From assembly GCA_039683515.1 (NCBI GenBank), contig JBDKRG010000003.1, positions 62,001 through 126,000 on the forward strand: a stretch of DNA of 64,000 nucleotides, written 5' to 3'. This document shows, piece by piece, positions 15,035 to 24,420 of this stretch. Numbering within the stretch: the stretch's first letter is position 1; each line of letters opens with the position of its first letter. The stretch is from JAJFUE01 sp039683515 (GTDB taxonomy: Bacteria; Sumerlaeota; Sumerlaeia; MVZB01). Both the position numbers and the translations under genes were made by a program. Below the pieces are notes generated by a model. The model was not told the origin of the DNA and did no database searches. It saw only the letters and a list, made by a program, of their open reading frames with translations.

Positions 15035-16246
15035 TCAGGCCTCCATCAGTTCGGGATTGAGATTCATGGCGTGGAGCCGGTCGCGGATCTCGTCGCGGTA
15101 GACGGGGTTCATGACGATCACGGTCGCGGGGCGGTCCTGCGCGAGCTCGTCGGGCGCCAGGATCCGGTGGCCGGTTCCGGCCAGGTAATGGCCGCGCTTG
15201 TTGGGGTTGATGTCGACGACGCCGCCGATTTCGTCCCCCGCGCCGACCATGTTCAGGAACCCGACCGCCTTGGCGCCGGCGCCCCACGCGACGACGCGGC
15301 GGCCCTCGGCGCCCCACTGCGCCAGCCGCTCGCGCCAGCCGCCCACGCGGCGCTCGAACTCGGCGCCGAAGGCCCGGACCTGGGAGGCGATCGCGGCCAG
15401 TTCGTGCCGGCGCAGGGGTCGCCCCTCCTCGTTGCCGCCGGCAAGGGCGTCGATGCACAGGAACTGGCCGGCGTAGCCCTCGGCCAGGCGCGCGATCCGG
15501 AACCCCCGGTCGCAGAAGATGCGCGCCAGGGAGGCGGCGCTGAAGTACGAGCAGTGCTCGTAGATGATGTCCCACACCGACAGGCCGCGCAGGATGAACT
15601 CGACGTTGGGGACCTCGGCGTAGACGACCGCGTCCCGCCGCCCGCCGATCGCGGCGCGGATCATCGAGACGAACCGCGCCGGCTCCGGCACGTGCTCCAG
15701 GACGTAGCGGCTGCAGACCAGGTCGCCGCCCACGCAGCCGTATTTCTGCGAGAACATGTCGCGCACGAACGTCACCGGCCGGCCGGCCGGATCGAGCTCG
15801 CCCTCGTAGCTCGGGTCGAAGCCGACGCCGCGGTTGCCCCCCGCCTCGCACAGCATGCCGAGGAAATCGCCCTTGCCGCAGCCGATGTCGACGACGGTCT
15901 TGTCGCGGATCCCGTACGACTCGACGAGGCGCTCCACCAGCCGCCGGGTGTATTCCTGGAAGACGTCCGAGTAGTGGAGCGAGTTGTCGTAGGCGGTGTC
16001 GTAGACGAGCAGGGCGGGGTCGAACGCCTCGTTCCAGATGAAGCTGCAATGCGGGCAGAACGCGAGCCGGACCGGTCCGCGGGCGGAGGCGCGGGCGGCC
16101 TCAGGGGTCTCGAACTGGCGGCCGATGAGGACCGGCATGGCGGCCAGGCTCATGAACGCCGAGCCCTCGCCGGCGCAAACGGGGCACGCCGGCCGGGCCG
16201 GGCGCGCCGCCCGCCCCGTCGCGGCGGCTTGTGCGGATGGCTTCAT
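15035..16246 (-). CDS. Zinc-ribbon class I methyltransferase, paralogue 3
   Basis: The product has 403 residues with cysteine pairs CPVCAG and FCPHC near the N-terminus, then SAM motif I (VVDIGCGKGDFLGML), a histidine-containing YEHCSYFS motif, and a C-terminal Rossmann-like domain (VVAWGAGAKAVGFLNMV, VIVMNPVYRDEI). It is clearly related to the next gene: both share CGKG, YEHCSYF and NPVYRDEI. Start and stop codons overlap as ATGA at 16243-16246. The YEHC motif differs from the canonical YHEH, so the methyl acceptor or chemistry may differ. Confidence 0.83.
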   Translation of the reverse strand: MKPSAQAAATGRAARPARPACPVCAGEGSAFMSLAAMPVLIGRQFETPEAARASARGPVRLAFCPHCSFIWNEAFDPALLVYDTAYDNSLHYSDVFQEYTRRLVERLVESYGIRDKTVVDIGCGKGDFLGMLCEAGGNRGVGFDPSYEGELDPAGRPVTFVRDMFSQKYGCVGGDLVCSRYVLEHVPEPARFVSMIRAAIGGRRDAVVYAEVPNVEFILRGLSVWDIIYEHCSYFSAASLARIFCDRGFRIARLAEGYAGQFLCIDALAGGNEEGRPLRRHELAAIASQVRAFGAEFERRVGGWRERLAQWGAEGRRVVAWGAGAKAVGFLNMVGAGDEIGGVVDINPNKRGHYLAGTGHRILAPDELAQDRPATVIVMNPVYRDEIRDRLHAMNLNPELMEA

Positions 16247-17460
16247 CGCAGCACCCTCGTTTCGGCATGGACGCCGAGGCGCGCCAGCTCGCGCGCGATC
16301 TCGTCGCGGTAGACCGGGTTCATGACGATGACCAGGTCGATCGGCTTGCGGCGCAGCCACTCGGGCGAGACGATCGGCGGCGCGCAGCCGGGCATGTATT
16401 TGCCGTGCTTGCGCGGGTTGATGTCGACGACCGCCTCGATCTCGTCGGCCAGGCCGAGCGTGGCAATAAAGCCCACGGCCTTCGAGCCCGAGCCCCACAG
16501 CACGGCGCGCCGGCCGCGGCGGTGGAGCGAGCGGATCTCCGCGCGCCAGCGGCGAATCTCCCGGGCGGCGCGTTCGGCAAAGGCGTCGACGGCGGCGGCG
16601 AGCCCCGCCATCTCCTCGCCCTGGTCGACCGGCCCGCCGCAGCCGTCGGGGCGCGCCTCGATGACGAGGTACTGGTCGCCGTAGACGCGCTGCAGCCGCA
16701 GGGCGTCGAAGCCGTTGTTCCTGAACAGGTTCTCGAGGCTGAGCATCGTGAAATACGAGCAGTGCTCGTAGTAGAGGTCCCAGAACGCGCCCTCGATCAG
16801 GATGCGCTCGAGGTCGGGGACCTCGAAGCCGAGGACGACGTCGTCGCGCCCCTCGAGGTTGCGCCGCAGCATGGCGAGGAAATCGGCGACGGGGCCGATG
16901 TGCTCGAGCGTGTGGCGGCAGCAGACGAAATCGGCGGCAACGTCCCGGTGCGCCTCGCCGTAATTCTCGGCGCGGAACTCGACGCGCTCGCCGGCGGGGC
17001 CGCGGCCGGCCACGTAGGCCGGATCGAAGCCGATGCCGCGGTTGTTCCCCATCGAGCAGATCAGCGCGAGGAACTCGCCCTTGCCGCAGCCGATCTCGAG
17101 GATGCGCCGGTCGCGCAGGCCGTAGCGCTCGATCCAGTCGCCGGCCAGCCAGCGCGCGTACTCGCCGAACGTCGGCGAGGCGCCCTGCGTCTCCTCGTAC
17201 TGCGCCGAGTAGTCGAGCAGCTCGGGCCGGAACGCGGTGTTGGCGACGAAGCCGCACTCGAGGCACAGCGCCAGCTCGAGCCGGCCGCGGGGCTGCGCCA
17301 GCGCGGTCTCGCGGTCGGGCATCTGCAGGCACGCGTGCGCCGGGACGGAATCGACCTCGTAGAAGTCCTTCCACGCGCGGCCGCCGCACGCCGGGCAGGC
17401 GATCCGGTCGCGGGCGGCCTCGCCGAGGGCGCGCTCGGATGTGGTCGGCTGCTGGTTCAT
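16243..17460 (-). CDS. Zinc-ribbon class I methyltransferase, paralogue 4
   Basis: The product has 405 residues, built like the previous gene: CPACGG and LCLEC zinc ligands, SAM motif ILEIGCGKGEFLAL, CRHTLEHIGP, YYEHCSYFT, then VLWGSGSKAVGFIATLG and VIVMNPVYRDEI. The start at 17460 overlaps the stop of the epimerase gene as ATGA. The two adjacent paralogues probably arose by tandem duplication and act on the same or successive sugar intermediates; this is an inference from order and similarity. Confidence 0.83.
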   Translation of the reverse strand: MNQQPTTSERALGEAARDRIACPACGGRAWKDFYEVDSVPAHACLQMPDRETALAQPRGRLELALCLECGFVANTAFRPELLDYSAQYEETQGASPTFGEYARWLAGDWIERYGLRDRRILEIGCGKGEFLALICSMGNNRGIGFDPAYVAGRGPAGERVEFRAENYGEAHRDVAADFVCCRHTLEHIGPVADFLAMLRRNLEGRDDVVLGFEVPDLERILIEGAFWDLYYEHCSYFTMLSLENLFRNNGFDALRLQRVYGDQYLVIEARPDGCGGPVDQGEEMAGLAAAVDAFAERAAREIRRWRAEIRSLHRRGRRAVLWGSGSKAVGFIATLGLADEIEAVVDINPRKHGKYMPGCAPPIVSPEWLRRKPIDLVIVMNPVYRDEIARELARLGVHAETRVLR

Positions 17461-18545
17461 GGCGCCTGATCCAATCCGGGCTTGAACGCCGCATCCCCCC
17501 CCGACGCCCGGGCTTCCGCCTCGGTCCAGCGGAAGTTCTCGTCGAGCATTCCCTCGCGCAGACGGCTCTGCAGGCACTTGATGCGCATGAAGCGGTGCCC
17601 TTCGAGCTGGTCGAGCGTCAGGCCGTGCTTGCGGAACGCGCGGTAGAGCTCCTCGACGCCGGCCGCGACGTTCCACCCCGGCGCGAAGTCCGGGACGAGC
17701 CGCTTGATCTTGCCGAAGTTGACGCGGTAGCAGCGGCGGTCGGGCTCGGCGCCCTCGGCGAACTCGATCCGGCTGCTCGGGACGACGGCCCGGACGAACT
17801 CGGCGACCTCGCGGATCTGGTAGTTCTCGCCGTCGCGGCCGACGTTGAACGCCTCGTTGTGGACGGCGTCGACGGGGGCCTCGGCCACGGCGAGGAACGC
17901 GCGGCAGATGTCCTGGACGTGCACGAGCGGCCGCCACGGCGTCCCGTCGCTCTTGATCATCACCTCGCCGGTCGTGAACGCCCAGCCGACGAGGTTGTTG
18001 ACGACGAGGTCGGCGCGCAAGTAGGGCGAGACGCCGTAGGCGGTCGCGTTGCGCAGGAACGTCGGGTGGAAATCGTCCGTGGCGAGGGCGGCGATGTCGC
18101 GCTCCGAGCGCACCTTCGACTCGGCATACGCCGTGACGGGGTGGAGCGGCGCGGTCTCGTCGAGGATGTCCCCGGGGCCCGACGCGCCGTACATGCTGCA
18201 CGAGGAGGCGAACAGGAACCGGCCGACGCCGGCCTCGCGCGCCGCGAGCGCCAGGTGCACCGAGCCGCGGTGGTTGATCTCGAACGTGATCGCGGGGTCG
18301 AGGTTGCCGAGCGGATCGTTCGACAGCGCGGCCAGGTGCATGACGGCGTCGAAACCGCCCAGGTCCTGCGGGGCGATCTCGCGCAGATCCATGCGCAGCG
18401 TCGGGGTCGGCGCCGGCGGCGGGCCGAACCCGCACCCCTCGTAGTAGAACGTGTCGAGCCCGACGACCTCGTGGCCGGCGCCCTTGAGGACCCCCGCCAG
18501 AACGCTCCCGATGTAACCCTCGTTGCCTGTGACTAAAATGCGCAC
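17457..18545 (-). CDS. NAD-dependent epimerase/dehydratase (extended SDR, sugar nucleotide)
   Basis: The product has 362 residues. The NAD-binding glycine motif (ILVTGNEGYIG) is at the N-terminus, the active-site serine region SSCSMYGASG near 118, and the catalytic Y-x3-K (YAESK) near 147. This is the extended short-chain dehydrogenase family that includes UDP-glucose 4-epimerases and NDP-sugar dehydratases. The GTG at 18545 is chosen because AGGAGA lies about 5-6 bases upstream and the glycine motif follows at once. Longer in-frame ORFs read through the dispersed repeat. It is the first gene of a run of overlapping genes down to 10823, so the main promoter probably lies in 18546-18620. Confidence 0.87.
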   Translation of the reverse strand: MRILVTGNEGYIGSVLAGVLKGAGHEVVGLDTFYYEGCGFGPPPAPTPTLRMDLREIAPQDLGGFDAVMHLAALSNDPLGNLDPAITFEINHRGSVHLALAAREAGVGRFLFASSCSMYGASGPGDILDETAPLHPVTAYAESKVRSERDIAALATDDFHPTFLRNATAYGVSPYLRADLVVNNLVGWAFTTGEVMIKSDGTPWRPLVHVQDICRAFLAVAEAPVDAVHNEAFNVGRDGENYQIREVAEFVRAVVPSSRIEFAEGAEPDRRCYRVNFGKIKRLVPDFAPGWNVAAGVEELYRAFRKHGLTLDQLEGHRFMRIKCLQSRLREGMLDENFRWTEAEARASGGDAAFKPGLDQAP

Positions 18546-18616
18546 GGGTGTTCTCCTTTTCTGAAAACTTGCAAAGAAACGAGCAAGGATCAGGCCGCAG
18601 CCCGCCTCCTCCGATT

Positions 18617-18800
18617 CGTGCTCGTGCTCGTGCGTCGTGCGTCGTAATCGTAATCGTAATTCGCTCAATCGCGCGCGTTGATGAGCCGGTTTCTTCGCCC
18701 GAAACCTGAAAGTACCGCGCGCCCACGCTTCAATGCCTGAATCGATTGCGATTACGATTACGAGCACGAGCACGACGCACGACGCACGATCACGAGCATG
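18617..18800. repeat. Inverted pair of GATTAC/GAGCAC/GACGCAC elements
   Basis: Copies at 18617-18663 and 18743-18800 face away from each other in the 294-base gap between the epimerase start and the 3' end of the flippase gene. Each points its GAGCAC/GACGCAC tail towards the nearest gene end. The intervening bases show no gene. Confidence 0.8.
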
Positions 18801-18839
18801 GACATCAACCTTCACATACGGTTCGGCGTTTATTCGCCG

Positions 18840-20399
18840 CTACCGGCCAACTGTTGCCGCCGAGCCGGTTGGCCGGGGCGCGTCCGACCACGTGGCGCGC
18901 AGGCTCGCGATCTCCTCCAGCATCCGCGCGTGCCACATGAGCGGCAGCCAGACGATCGCGATCGCGGCCGCCGCGCACGCCGCCCACGCCAGCGACGGCC
19001 CATGCAAATGCAGGAGGCCGTAGCGGCAATACAACCCCGAAACGGTCAGGACCGCGCCGCCGCCGATGAACCACGACGGCCGGCCCAGCAGGTCCGACCA
19101 TTCCATCACGGTGTTGGCGACGACGAACCGGTAGAGCAGCGGCGTGCGCACCAGCACGCCGACGCCGGAAAACCACAGCGCCGCCGCCTGGAGGCCGTAC
19201 CTGACGCCGATCGCCACCGACAGCCCCGAAAACAGGGCGTTGAAGATCGAGAAACGCAGGCACGCCCGCGAGTTGCCGGTCGTGACCAGGATCCAGATCG
19301 CGATGACGGAAATCGCCTCGGTGGCGGCCAGCGGCGACAGGTAGGTGAAGACCCGCGCCGCGGGGCTCCACTGGTCGCCGAGGTAAATGTGGATCAGCTC
19401 GGGGGCGGTCAGGACGCCCACGACGGCGATCGGGACGGTCACGCCGCACGCCAGCAGGATCATCCGCCGGCAGATGTTGCGGTAGCGCTCGGGCTCGTCC
19501 TGGACGCGGCACAGCGCCGGGATCGCCACTGACGAGGCCGGCGACGACATCTGGCTGGTCGGCATCAGCGTCAGGCGGTAGGCGCGGTCGAACAGGCCGA
19601 CGCTCGTCGAGCCGAGTGCGCGCCCGATCAGGATGAGCGGCAGGTTTTCGCAGATGTAATTGAAGAGGGCCGCGGCGGTCAGGCGCCCGCCGAAGCCGAG
19701 CATCGGCCCGATGCCGCAGTCGCGCCGGAACCGCCCCGGCCGCCACGGAGTCACGTACCAGACCAGCGCGCAGCCAGCGGCGGCCTCGGCCACGGCCATG
19801 CCGACCAACGACCAGTAACCGAATCCCGCGAGCGCCAGGGCGATGCCGGTCGCGATGCGCGCGACCGCCGTCGCGAGGTCGATCGCCACGAGGGCGCGGA
19901 ACCGCATCTGGCGGCGCAGGATCGCCAGGTGCTGGACGGTCAGGCCGCCGAGGATGAACGTGGCCGCCAGCGCCAGCGTGATGCCCAGCAGCCGCGGCTC
20001 GTTGTTGAACCAGGCCAGCAGGGGGGCCAGCGCCGCGACCAGCGCCATCAGGGCCGCGCTCAGCGCCACGTTGACCCAGAACAGCGACGAAACCTGGGCG
20101 TGGTTGATCTCGGGCCGCTGCAGCGTGGCCATGGAGAGCCCCGCGTCCTTGAACATCGCGATGAAGCCGGTCACGGCCAGGACCATCGCGATCAGGCCGA
20201 AGTCGGCCGGCACGAGCAGGCGCGCCAGCGCCGCCGTCGACCCGAACTGCAGGGCGACCTTGACCGCCTGGGCCATCATCGTCAGCGCGCCGCCGCGCAT
20301 CGAGCGCCGCTTCAGGTCGGCCTTGAGGTGCTCGGTCCGGAACACCTCGGCGTATTGTTCTTCCTCGGCCAGTCGCAACGTTCCGCTCCGGTCCGTCAT
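18840..20399 (-). CDS. Oligosaccharide flippase (Wzx/MATE-like polysaccharide transporter)
   Basis: The product has 519 residues with about 12-14 hydrophobic segments, the first near residue 37 (GGALTMMAQAVKVALQFGST) and ALARLLVPADFGLIAMV immediately after. This is the hallmark of the polysaccharide-transport family that flips lipid-linked glycan units across the inner membrane. The start at 20399 overlaps the stop of the upstream glycosyltransferase as ATGA. It ends the operon that begins with the O-antigen-ligase-like gene. Confidence 0.88.
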   Translation of the reverse strand: MTDRSGTLRLAEEEQYAEVFRTEHLKADLKRRSMRGGALTMMAQAVKVALQFGSTAALARLLVPADFGLIAMVLAVTGFIAMFKDAGLSMATLQRPEINHAQVSSLFWVNVALSAALMALVAALAPLLAWFNNEPRLLGITLALAATFILGGLTVQHLAILRRQMRFRALVAIDLATAVARIATGIALALAGFGYWSLVGMAVAEAAAGCALVWYVTPWRPGRFRRDCGIGPMLGFGGRLTAAALFNYICENLPLILIGRALGSTSVGLFDRAYRLTLMPTSQMSSPASSVAIPALCRVQDEPERYRNICRRMILLACGVTVPIAVVGVLTAPELIHIYLGDQWSPAARVFTYLSPLAATEAISVIAIWILVTTGNSRACLRFSIFNALFSGLSVAIGVRYGLQAAALWFSGVGVLVRTPLLYRFVVANTVMEWSDLLGRPSWFIGGGAVLTVSGLYCRYGLLHLHGPSLAWAACAAAAIAIVWLPLMWHARMLEEIASLRATWSDAPRPTGSAATVGR

Positions 20400-21241
20400 T
20401 CGAAATTGTGGTTGCCCGCGAGGCGGCGGATGCGCCGCGCGATCCGGCTCCTCAGGCGCCGCCAGCCGACGTGGCTGCGGGGATCGGGCGAGGCCCGCTG
20501 CAGCGACCGCGCCAGGCGCCGGCTGATTTCGCGCCACTGCTCGAGCGACGTGATCCCCTGGTTGACCGCGGTCAGCGGCAGGTTCGCCCGGAACTCCTCA
20601 TCCGTGCGGAACGGGTAATACGGCGAGCGCGCGTCGTCCATGTGCTCCTCGTGGATGAACGGGTAGTACCAGCCGTTGACCCACCCGCGCAGCGCCGCGC
20701 GCAGGCCGTAGTCGGAGAACGTCTCCCGGGGGCCGATCGGGCCGAGGTCGTCGTAGACGGCGCGCTTCATCACGTAGCCGCTCCCCTGCACCCAGCAGTT
20801 GAGCATCAGCCGGTGACCGTTGAAGACGCGGATCTTCCGGCTCGCGGCGGGCTCGTCGAAGTCGTCGTCGTAAAACCGCCACGCGGCGACGATCCCCAGC
20901 CGCGGGTTGGCCTCGTGCGCCGCGACGAGCCGGCGCGCCCAGCCGTCGTCGAGCAGGCAGTCGTCGTCGACCTTGGAAAGGTATTCGCCGTCGGAGTGCG
21001 ACCAGAACCAGTTGGTCGGCTCGCGCAGCTGCTTGTTCTCGGAGCTGATTTCGAGCCGGTAAAAGCTCGGGTGGTTGGAAAACGCGCGGATGACCTCGAG
21101 CGTGTCGGGATGGTCGCCGTTCTGCCAGATCCAGACGCGCATCGTGTCGTCGCACGTCGCCAGCAGCCGCTCCAGCGCCATCTTCGTGTACGCCGGCCGC
21201 CTGCACGTGATCATGAGGATGTCGTGGGCGCGCGCGCTCAT
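20396..21241 (-). CDS. Glycosyltransferase, family 2-like
   Basis: The product has 281 residues. The N-terminus (HDILMITCRRPAYTKMAL) and LSKVDDDCLLDDGW (DDD acidic triad) mark a GT-A glycosyltransferase, and the later GSGYVMKRAVYDDLGPIG resembles acceptor-domain sequence. The C-terminus is highly basic (RRLRSRIARRIRRL), which could associate with the membrane surface. ATGA overlaps exist at both ends (20396-20399 and 21238-21241), so it is translationally coupled to its neighbours. Confidence 0.8.
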   Translation of the reverse strand: MSARAHDILMITCRRPAYTKMALERLLATCDDTMRVWIWQNGDHPDTLEVIRAFSNHPSFYRLEISSENKQLREPTNWFWSHSDGEYLSKVDDDCLLDDGWARRLVAAHEANPRLGIVAAWRFYDDDFDEPAASRKIRVFNGHRLMLNCWVQGSGYVMKRAVYDDLGPIGPRETFSDYGLRAALRGWVNGWYYPFIHEEHMDDARSPYYPFRTDEEFRANLPLTAVNQGITSLEQWREISRRLARSLQRASPDPRSHVGWRRLRSRIARRIRRLAGNHNFE

Positions 21242-22437
21242 CGTTGGCCGCCTGTCCGCGATTCAAACCCCGTCAGCGCGTTGACCTGTTGGACGAGCGT
21301 CCGCTTCTCGTTCTTCCAGGCGTGCCGCCGGTAGATCGCCGTGGCGCGGGCCAGGACGCCGGCGCCGCGGGCGGGATCGTCGTGGATGCGCGCGATGGCG
21401 ACGGCGAGGCTGTCGGCGCTGTCGGCGTCGAAATAGAAGATCGAGTCGTCCGGGAAATAGTCGAGGATGCCGCGCGTGCGCGGGACGACGACCGGCTTGC
21501 CGGCGCTTAAATACTCGAAGATTCGCGTCGGCAGGTTGATCTCGGTGAACGGCGTCAGCCGGTTCGGGATGACGCCGAGGTCGATCGCCGGGATCGCGGC
21601 GGCGATCTGCTCGAGTGGCACGTGGCCGTGGTAGCGGACGCGGTCGCCGAGCCCGCGCCCCCGCACCAGGTCGAGGAACGGCTCGAGCCAGTCGCCCTCG
21701 CCGTAGACATCGAACCTGAGGCGCGGGATGCGCCCCTCGAGCCGCCCGATCGCGTCGAGGACGAGGTCGAGGCCGTGGCGATGATAAATCCCGCCGTGAA
21801 ACATCAGCCTGAATTCGAATGCGGATTGCGGATTGCGGATTGCGGAATTGAAGATTTCCTCCTGCGGCGAGTTCATCAGGATGTGGATCTTTTCGGGCGG
21901 GCACCCGCGCGCGACGAACCGGTCGCGGAACGCGACGTTGGGCGTGAAGACCAGGTGCGCGACGCGGATCGAGAGCCGCTCGAGCGCGGCCATCGCCCGG
22001 AACGCCCGGCCCGCGGGGCTGATCCCGAACTTGGTCTGATACATCTCCGGGCTCGGGTCGTGCAGGTCGAGGACGACGCGCGCGCCGGCGAGCCGCGCCG
22101 GGATCGCGCAGAACACCAGGACGTCGGGCATGTTGTGGACGTGCACGACGCGGTAGCGCCGCCAGGCGTGCAGCGCCGTCAGCCAGATCAGGCCCAGGAC
22201 CTCGAACCACAGGTAATCCCAGACGTAACGGAGCTTGCCGGCGCGCCGGCGGTCCATCGGCACGCGGTAGACGCTCACGCCGCCCACCTCCTCGCGCGGC
22301 GCCTGGCCCGGGCGCCTGAGGCAGACGACGTCGACCGCGTAGCCGGCCTCGACCAGGGCCTCGGCCTCGCGCCGCACCCGCGGGTCCTGCGGGTAATACG
22401 AACAGACGAGCATGCCGATGTTGGAGTTCACCTTCAT
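21238..22437 (-). CDS. Family 4 glycosyltransferase carrying a repeat-derived insertion
   Basis: The product has 399 residues with the GT-B fold. The N-terminal domain opens with IGMLVCSYYPQDPRVRREAEAL. The C-terminal donor domain has MFHGGIYHRHGLDLVLDAI and RIFEYLSAGKPVVVP (the E-x7-E-type region of GT4). Residues 197-207 (NSAIRNPQSAF) are encoded by an ATTGCGG heptad repeat that also occurs between genes here. It sits in the linker between the two Rossmann domains, keeps the frame, and probably forms a tolerated loop. The stop overlaps the next start as ATGA. Confidence 0.88.
   Translation of the reverse strand: MKVNSNIGMLVCSYYPQDPRVRREAEALVEAGYAVDVVCLRRPGQAPREEVGGVSVYRVPMDRRRAGKLRYVWDYLWFEVLGLIWLTALHAWRRYRVVHVHNMPDVLVFCAIPARLAGARVVLDLHDPSPEMYQTKFGISPAGRAFRAMAALERLSIRVAHLVFTPNVAFRDRFVARGCPPEKIHILMNSPQEEIFNSAIRNPQSAFEFRLMFHGGIYHRHGLDLVLDAIGRLEGRIPRLRFDVYGEGDWLEPFLDLVRGRGLGDRVRYHGHVPLEQIAAAIPAIDLGVIPNRLTPFTEINLPTRIFEYLSAGKPVVVPRTRGILDYFPDDSIFYFDADSADSLAVAIARIHDDPARGAGVLARATAIYRRHAWKNEKRTLVQQVNALTGFESRTGGQR
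21818..21849. repeat. ATTGCGG heptad repeat inside a coding sequence
   Basis: About four heptads of ATTGCGG type within the GT4 gene, read in frame as residues 197-207. The same heptads occur in intergenic position at 13681-13740 and 45691-45735, so the gene copy is best explained as an in-frame insertion of a mobile or expanding repeat. Confidence 0.8.
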
Positions 22438-22452
22438 GCAATCGCCTCACAA

Positions 22453-22496
22453 ACTCGTGCTCGTGCGTCGTGCTCGTAATCGTAATCGTAATCGCG
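22453..22496 (-). repeat. GATTAC/GAGCAC/GACGCAC element
   Basis: Read in the direction of transcription it runs from GATTAC units to GAGCAC/GACGCAC units and ends 16 bases before the GT4 start at 22437. It fills the gap behind the asnB-like gene. Confidence 0.8.
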
Positions 22497-22502
22497 CTCC
22501 CA

Positions 22503-24401
22503 TCATTTCACCCCCGCCAGCGCCCCGTCGCGCAGCCATTGCTCGAGCACGACGAGGCTGAACAGGATCTTGTGGTTGTCGGCGCGGCCCGACCGGTGCG
22601 CCCGCATCAGCTCCATGACCGGATCGCGGCGCAGCAGGCCGTCGTACATGAGCGAGGCCGGGTCGCCGAGCAGATCGCCGATGCGGCCGGCCATCGCCTC
22701 GCGGAACCAGCCGCTCACGACGTTGACGGCGAAGCCGCGCTTCCGGCGGCGGAGGACCTCGGCCGGCAGGAAATCGCGGCAGACCCGCGCGTGCAGCCAC
22801 TTGCGCGCGCCGTGGCGAACCTTGTAGCCGGAGGGGAGGCACTCGACGTACTCGATGATGTCGTGGTCGAGGTACGGCACCCGCACCTCGAGGCTGTGGT
22901 GCATCGAGAGCTTGTCGGCGTACATGAGCAGCTCGTCGGGGAGCGAGGAGCGGATTTCGAGGAACTGCAGGCCGCCGAGATCGTCGGTGCCGGCCATGAG
23001 CGGCTCGAGGTCGCGCCAGCAGTCCAGGATGCGGTCGCCGGCGCCGCGCGGCAGGACGCCGTCCGCGAACAGCGCGTCGATCCCCTCGCCCGGCATGATC
23101 GAGAAGACCTGCTGGTAGTACTCGAGCGTGCCCGGGCGCGCCGCGGCCGCGCCGATCGAATCGAGCCCCCGGCGGATCGCCTCGCCGCCGGAAAACCTTC
23201 GCAGCCCCGACTCGACCGGCCCGCGCATCCAGCGCGGCACGGCTCGCCAGTAGCGGCCGTAGGCGACGCCGACGTGGCGCCTGTAGCCGCCGAACAGCTC
23301 GTCGGGCCCCTGGCCCATGAGCGCGACCTTGACGTGCCCGCGCGCCAGCGCGCAGACGAAATACATCGGCACGACCGACGGCGTCGCGATCGGCTCCTCG
23401 ACGATCGACACGATGCGCGGCAGCACGTCCTCGAACGTGGCGCGGTCGATCTGGACGGGGATGTTCGGCGCGCCGAGGATGGACGCGGTGCGCGCGGCGT
23501 CGTCCAGCTCGTCGTCGGCGAACGAGCGGCCGAACCCGACCGTGAACGTCTTCCACCCCGCGCCGCGCCGGTTCATGAGCGCCAGGAGCAGGCCCGAATC
23601 GAGGCCGCCGCTCAGAAGCAGTCCGAGCGGCACGTCGCTGACCAGCTGGCGCTCGACCGCCTGGCGGTAAAGCTCGAGCAGCCGGTCCTGCGCCTCGTCG
23701 ACGGAGGGGACGGGCTCCAGCGGCCACGGCCGGTAATGCCACCAGCGCTCGACCCGCATCTGCTCGTGCTCGATCACCAGGCGCGTGCCGGGGGCAAGCT
23801 TGCGGATCCCCTGCCAGACCGTGAGCGGCGACGGGGTGTAGCGGTAGCGCAGGAACATGTCGAGCGCCACGGGGTCGATCGCCGGCCGATCGGGGAGGGC
23901 CTCGAGGATGGGCCGGATCTCGGAGCCGAAAACGAGGCCGTCGTCGGCGATCGCGTAATAGAGGCCCTTGATCCCGGCGCGGTCGCGCGCCAGGAGGAGC
24001 CGCCTCTTCCGCGAGTCCCACAGCGCGATCGCGAACATCCCGTTGAGCCGCTCCAGCACGTCGATCCCCCACTGCTGGTAGCCGTGGATGATCGCCTCGG
24101 TGTCGGAGTTGGTGCGGAAATGATGGCCGTGGCTCTCGAGCCGCCGGCGCAGTTCCTTGAAATTGTAAATCTCGCCGTTGAACACGAGCCAGATCCGGCC
24201 GCGCGAGTCCGACATCGGCTGGTGGCCGGCCGAAAGGTCGATGATCGACAGCCGCCGGAACCCGAGCCCCAGCGCGCCGTCGAGATGCATCCCCTCGTCA
24301 TCCGGCCCGCGATGGGCGATCGTGTCGCTCATGCGCGAAATGGCCTGCGCGTCGGCGGGGCGACGGGTTCGATACCAGTACTGGCCGCAGATTCCGCACA
24401 T
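22503..24401 (-). CDS. asnB: Asparagine synthase (glutamine-hydrolysing)-like amidotransferase
   Basis: The product has 632 residues. The N-terminal glutaminase domain begins M-C-G-I-C-G; Cys2 is the nucleophile once methionine is removed. HRGPDDEG, LSIIDLS and FNGEIYNFKELR follow. The synthetase domain has the ATP-binding loop LLLSGGLDSGLLL and EVRVPYLDHDIIEY. Length and motifs match AsnB. In glycan loci such proteins often amidate sugar acids or carbohydrate-linked substrates rather than making free asparagine; the presence of two copies in this locus supports that reading but does not prove it. Confidence 0.88.
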   Translation of the reverse strand: MCGICGQYWYRTRRPADAQAISRMSDTIAHRGPDDEGMHLDGALGLGFRRLSIIDLSAGHQPMSDSRGRIWLVFNGEIYNFKELRRRLESHGHHFRTNSDTEAIIHGYQQWGIDVLERLNGMFAIALWDSRKRRLLLARDRAGIKGLYYAIADDGLVFGSEIRPILEALPDRPAIDPVALDMFLRYRYTPSPLTVWQGIRKLAPGTRLVIEHEQMRVERWWHYRPWPLEPVPSVDEAQDRLLELYRQAVERQLVSDVPLGLLLSGGLDSGLLLALMNRRGAGWKTFTVGFGRSFADDELDDAARTASILGAPNIPVQIDRATFEDVLPRIVSIVEEPIATPSVVPMYFVCALARGHVKVALMGQGPDELFGGYRRHVGVAYGRYWRAVPRWMRGPVESGLRRFSGGEAIRRGLDSIGAAAARPGTLEYYQQVFSIMPGEGIDALFADGVLPRGAGDRILDCWRDLEPLMAGTDDLGGLQFLEIRSSLPDELLMYADKLSMHHSLEVRVPYLDHDIIEYVECLPSGYKVRHGARKWLHARVCRDFLPAEVLRRRKRGFAVNVVSGWFREAMAGRIGDLLGDPASLMYDGLLRRDPVMELMRAHRSGRADNHKILFSLVVLEQWLRDGALAGVK

Positions 24402-24420
24402 AAACCAGGCATTTCACTCC

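Noticed and set aside
18617..18800. CRISPR array
   Set aside because: The repeats are tandem six- and seven-base units without unique spacers of even length, and no cas gene is present.
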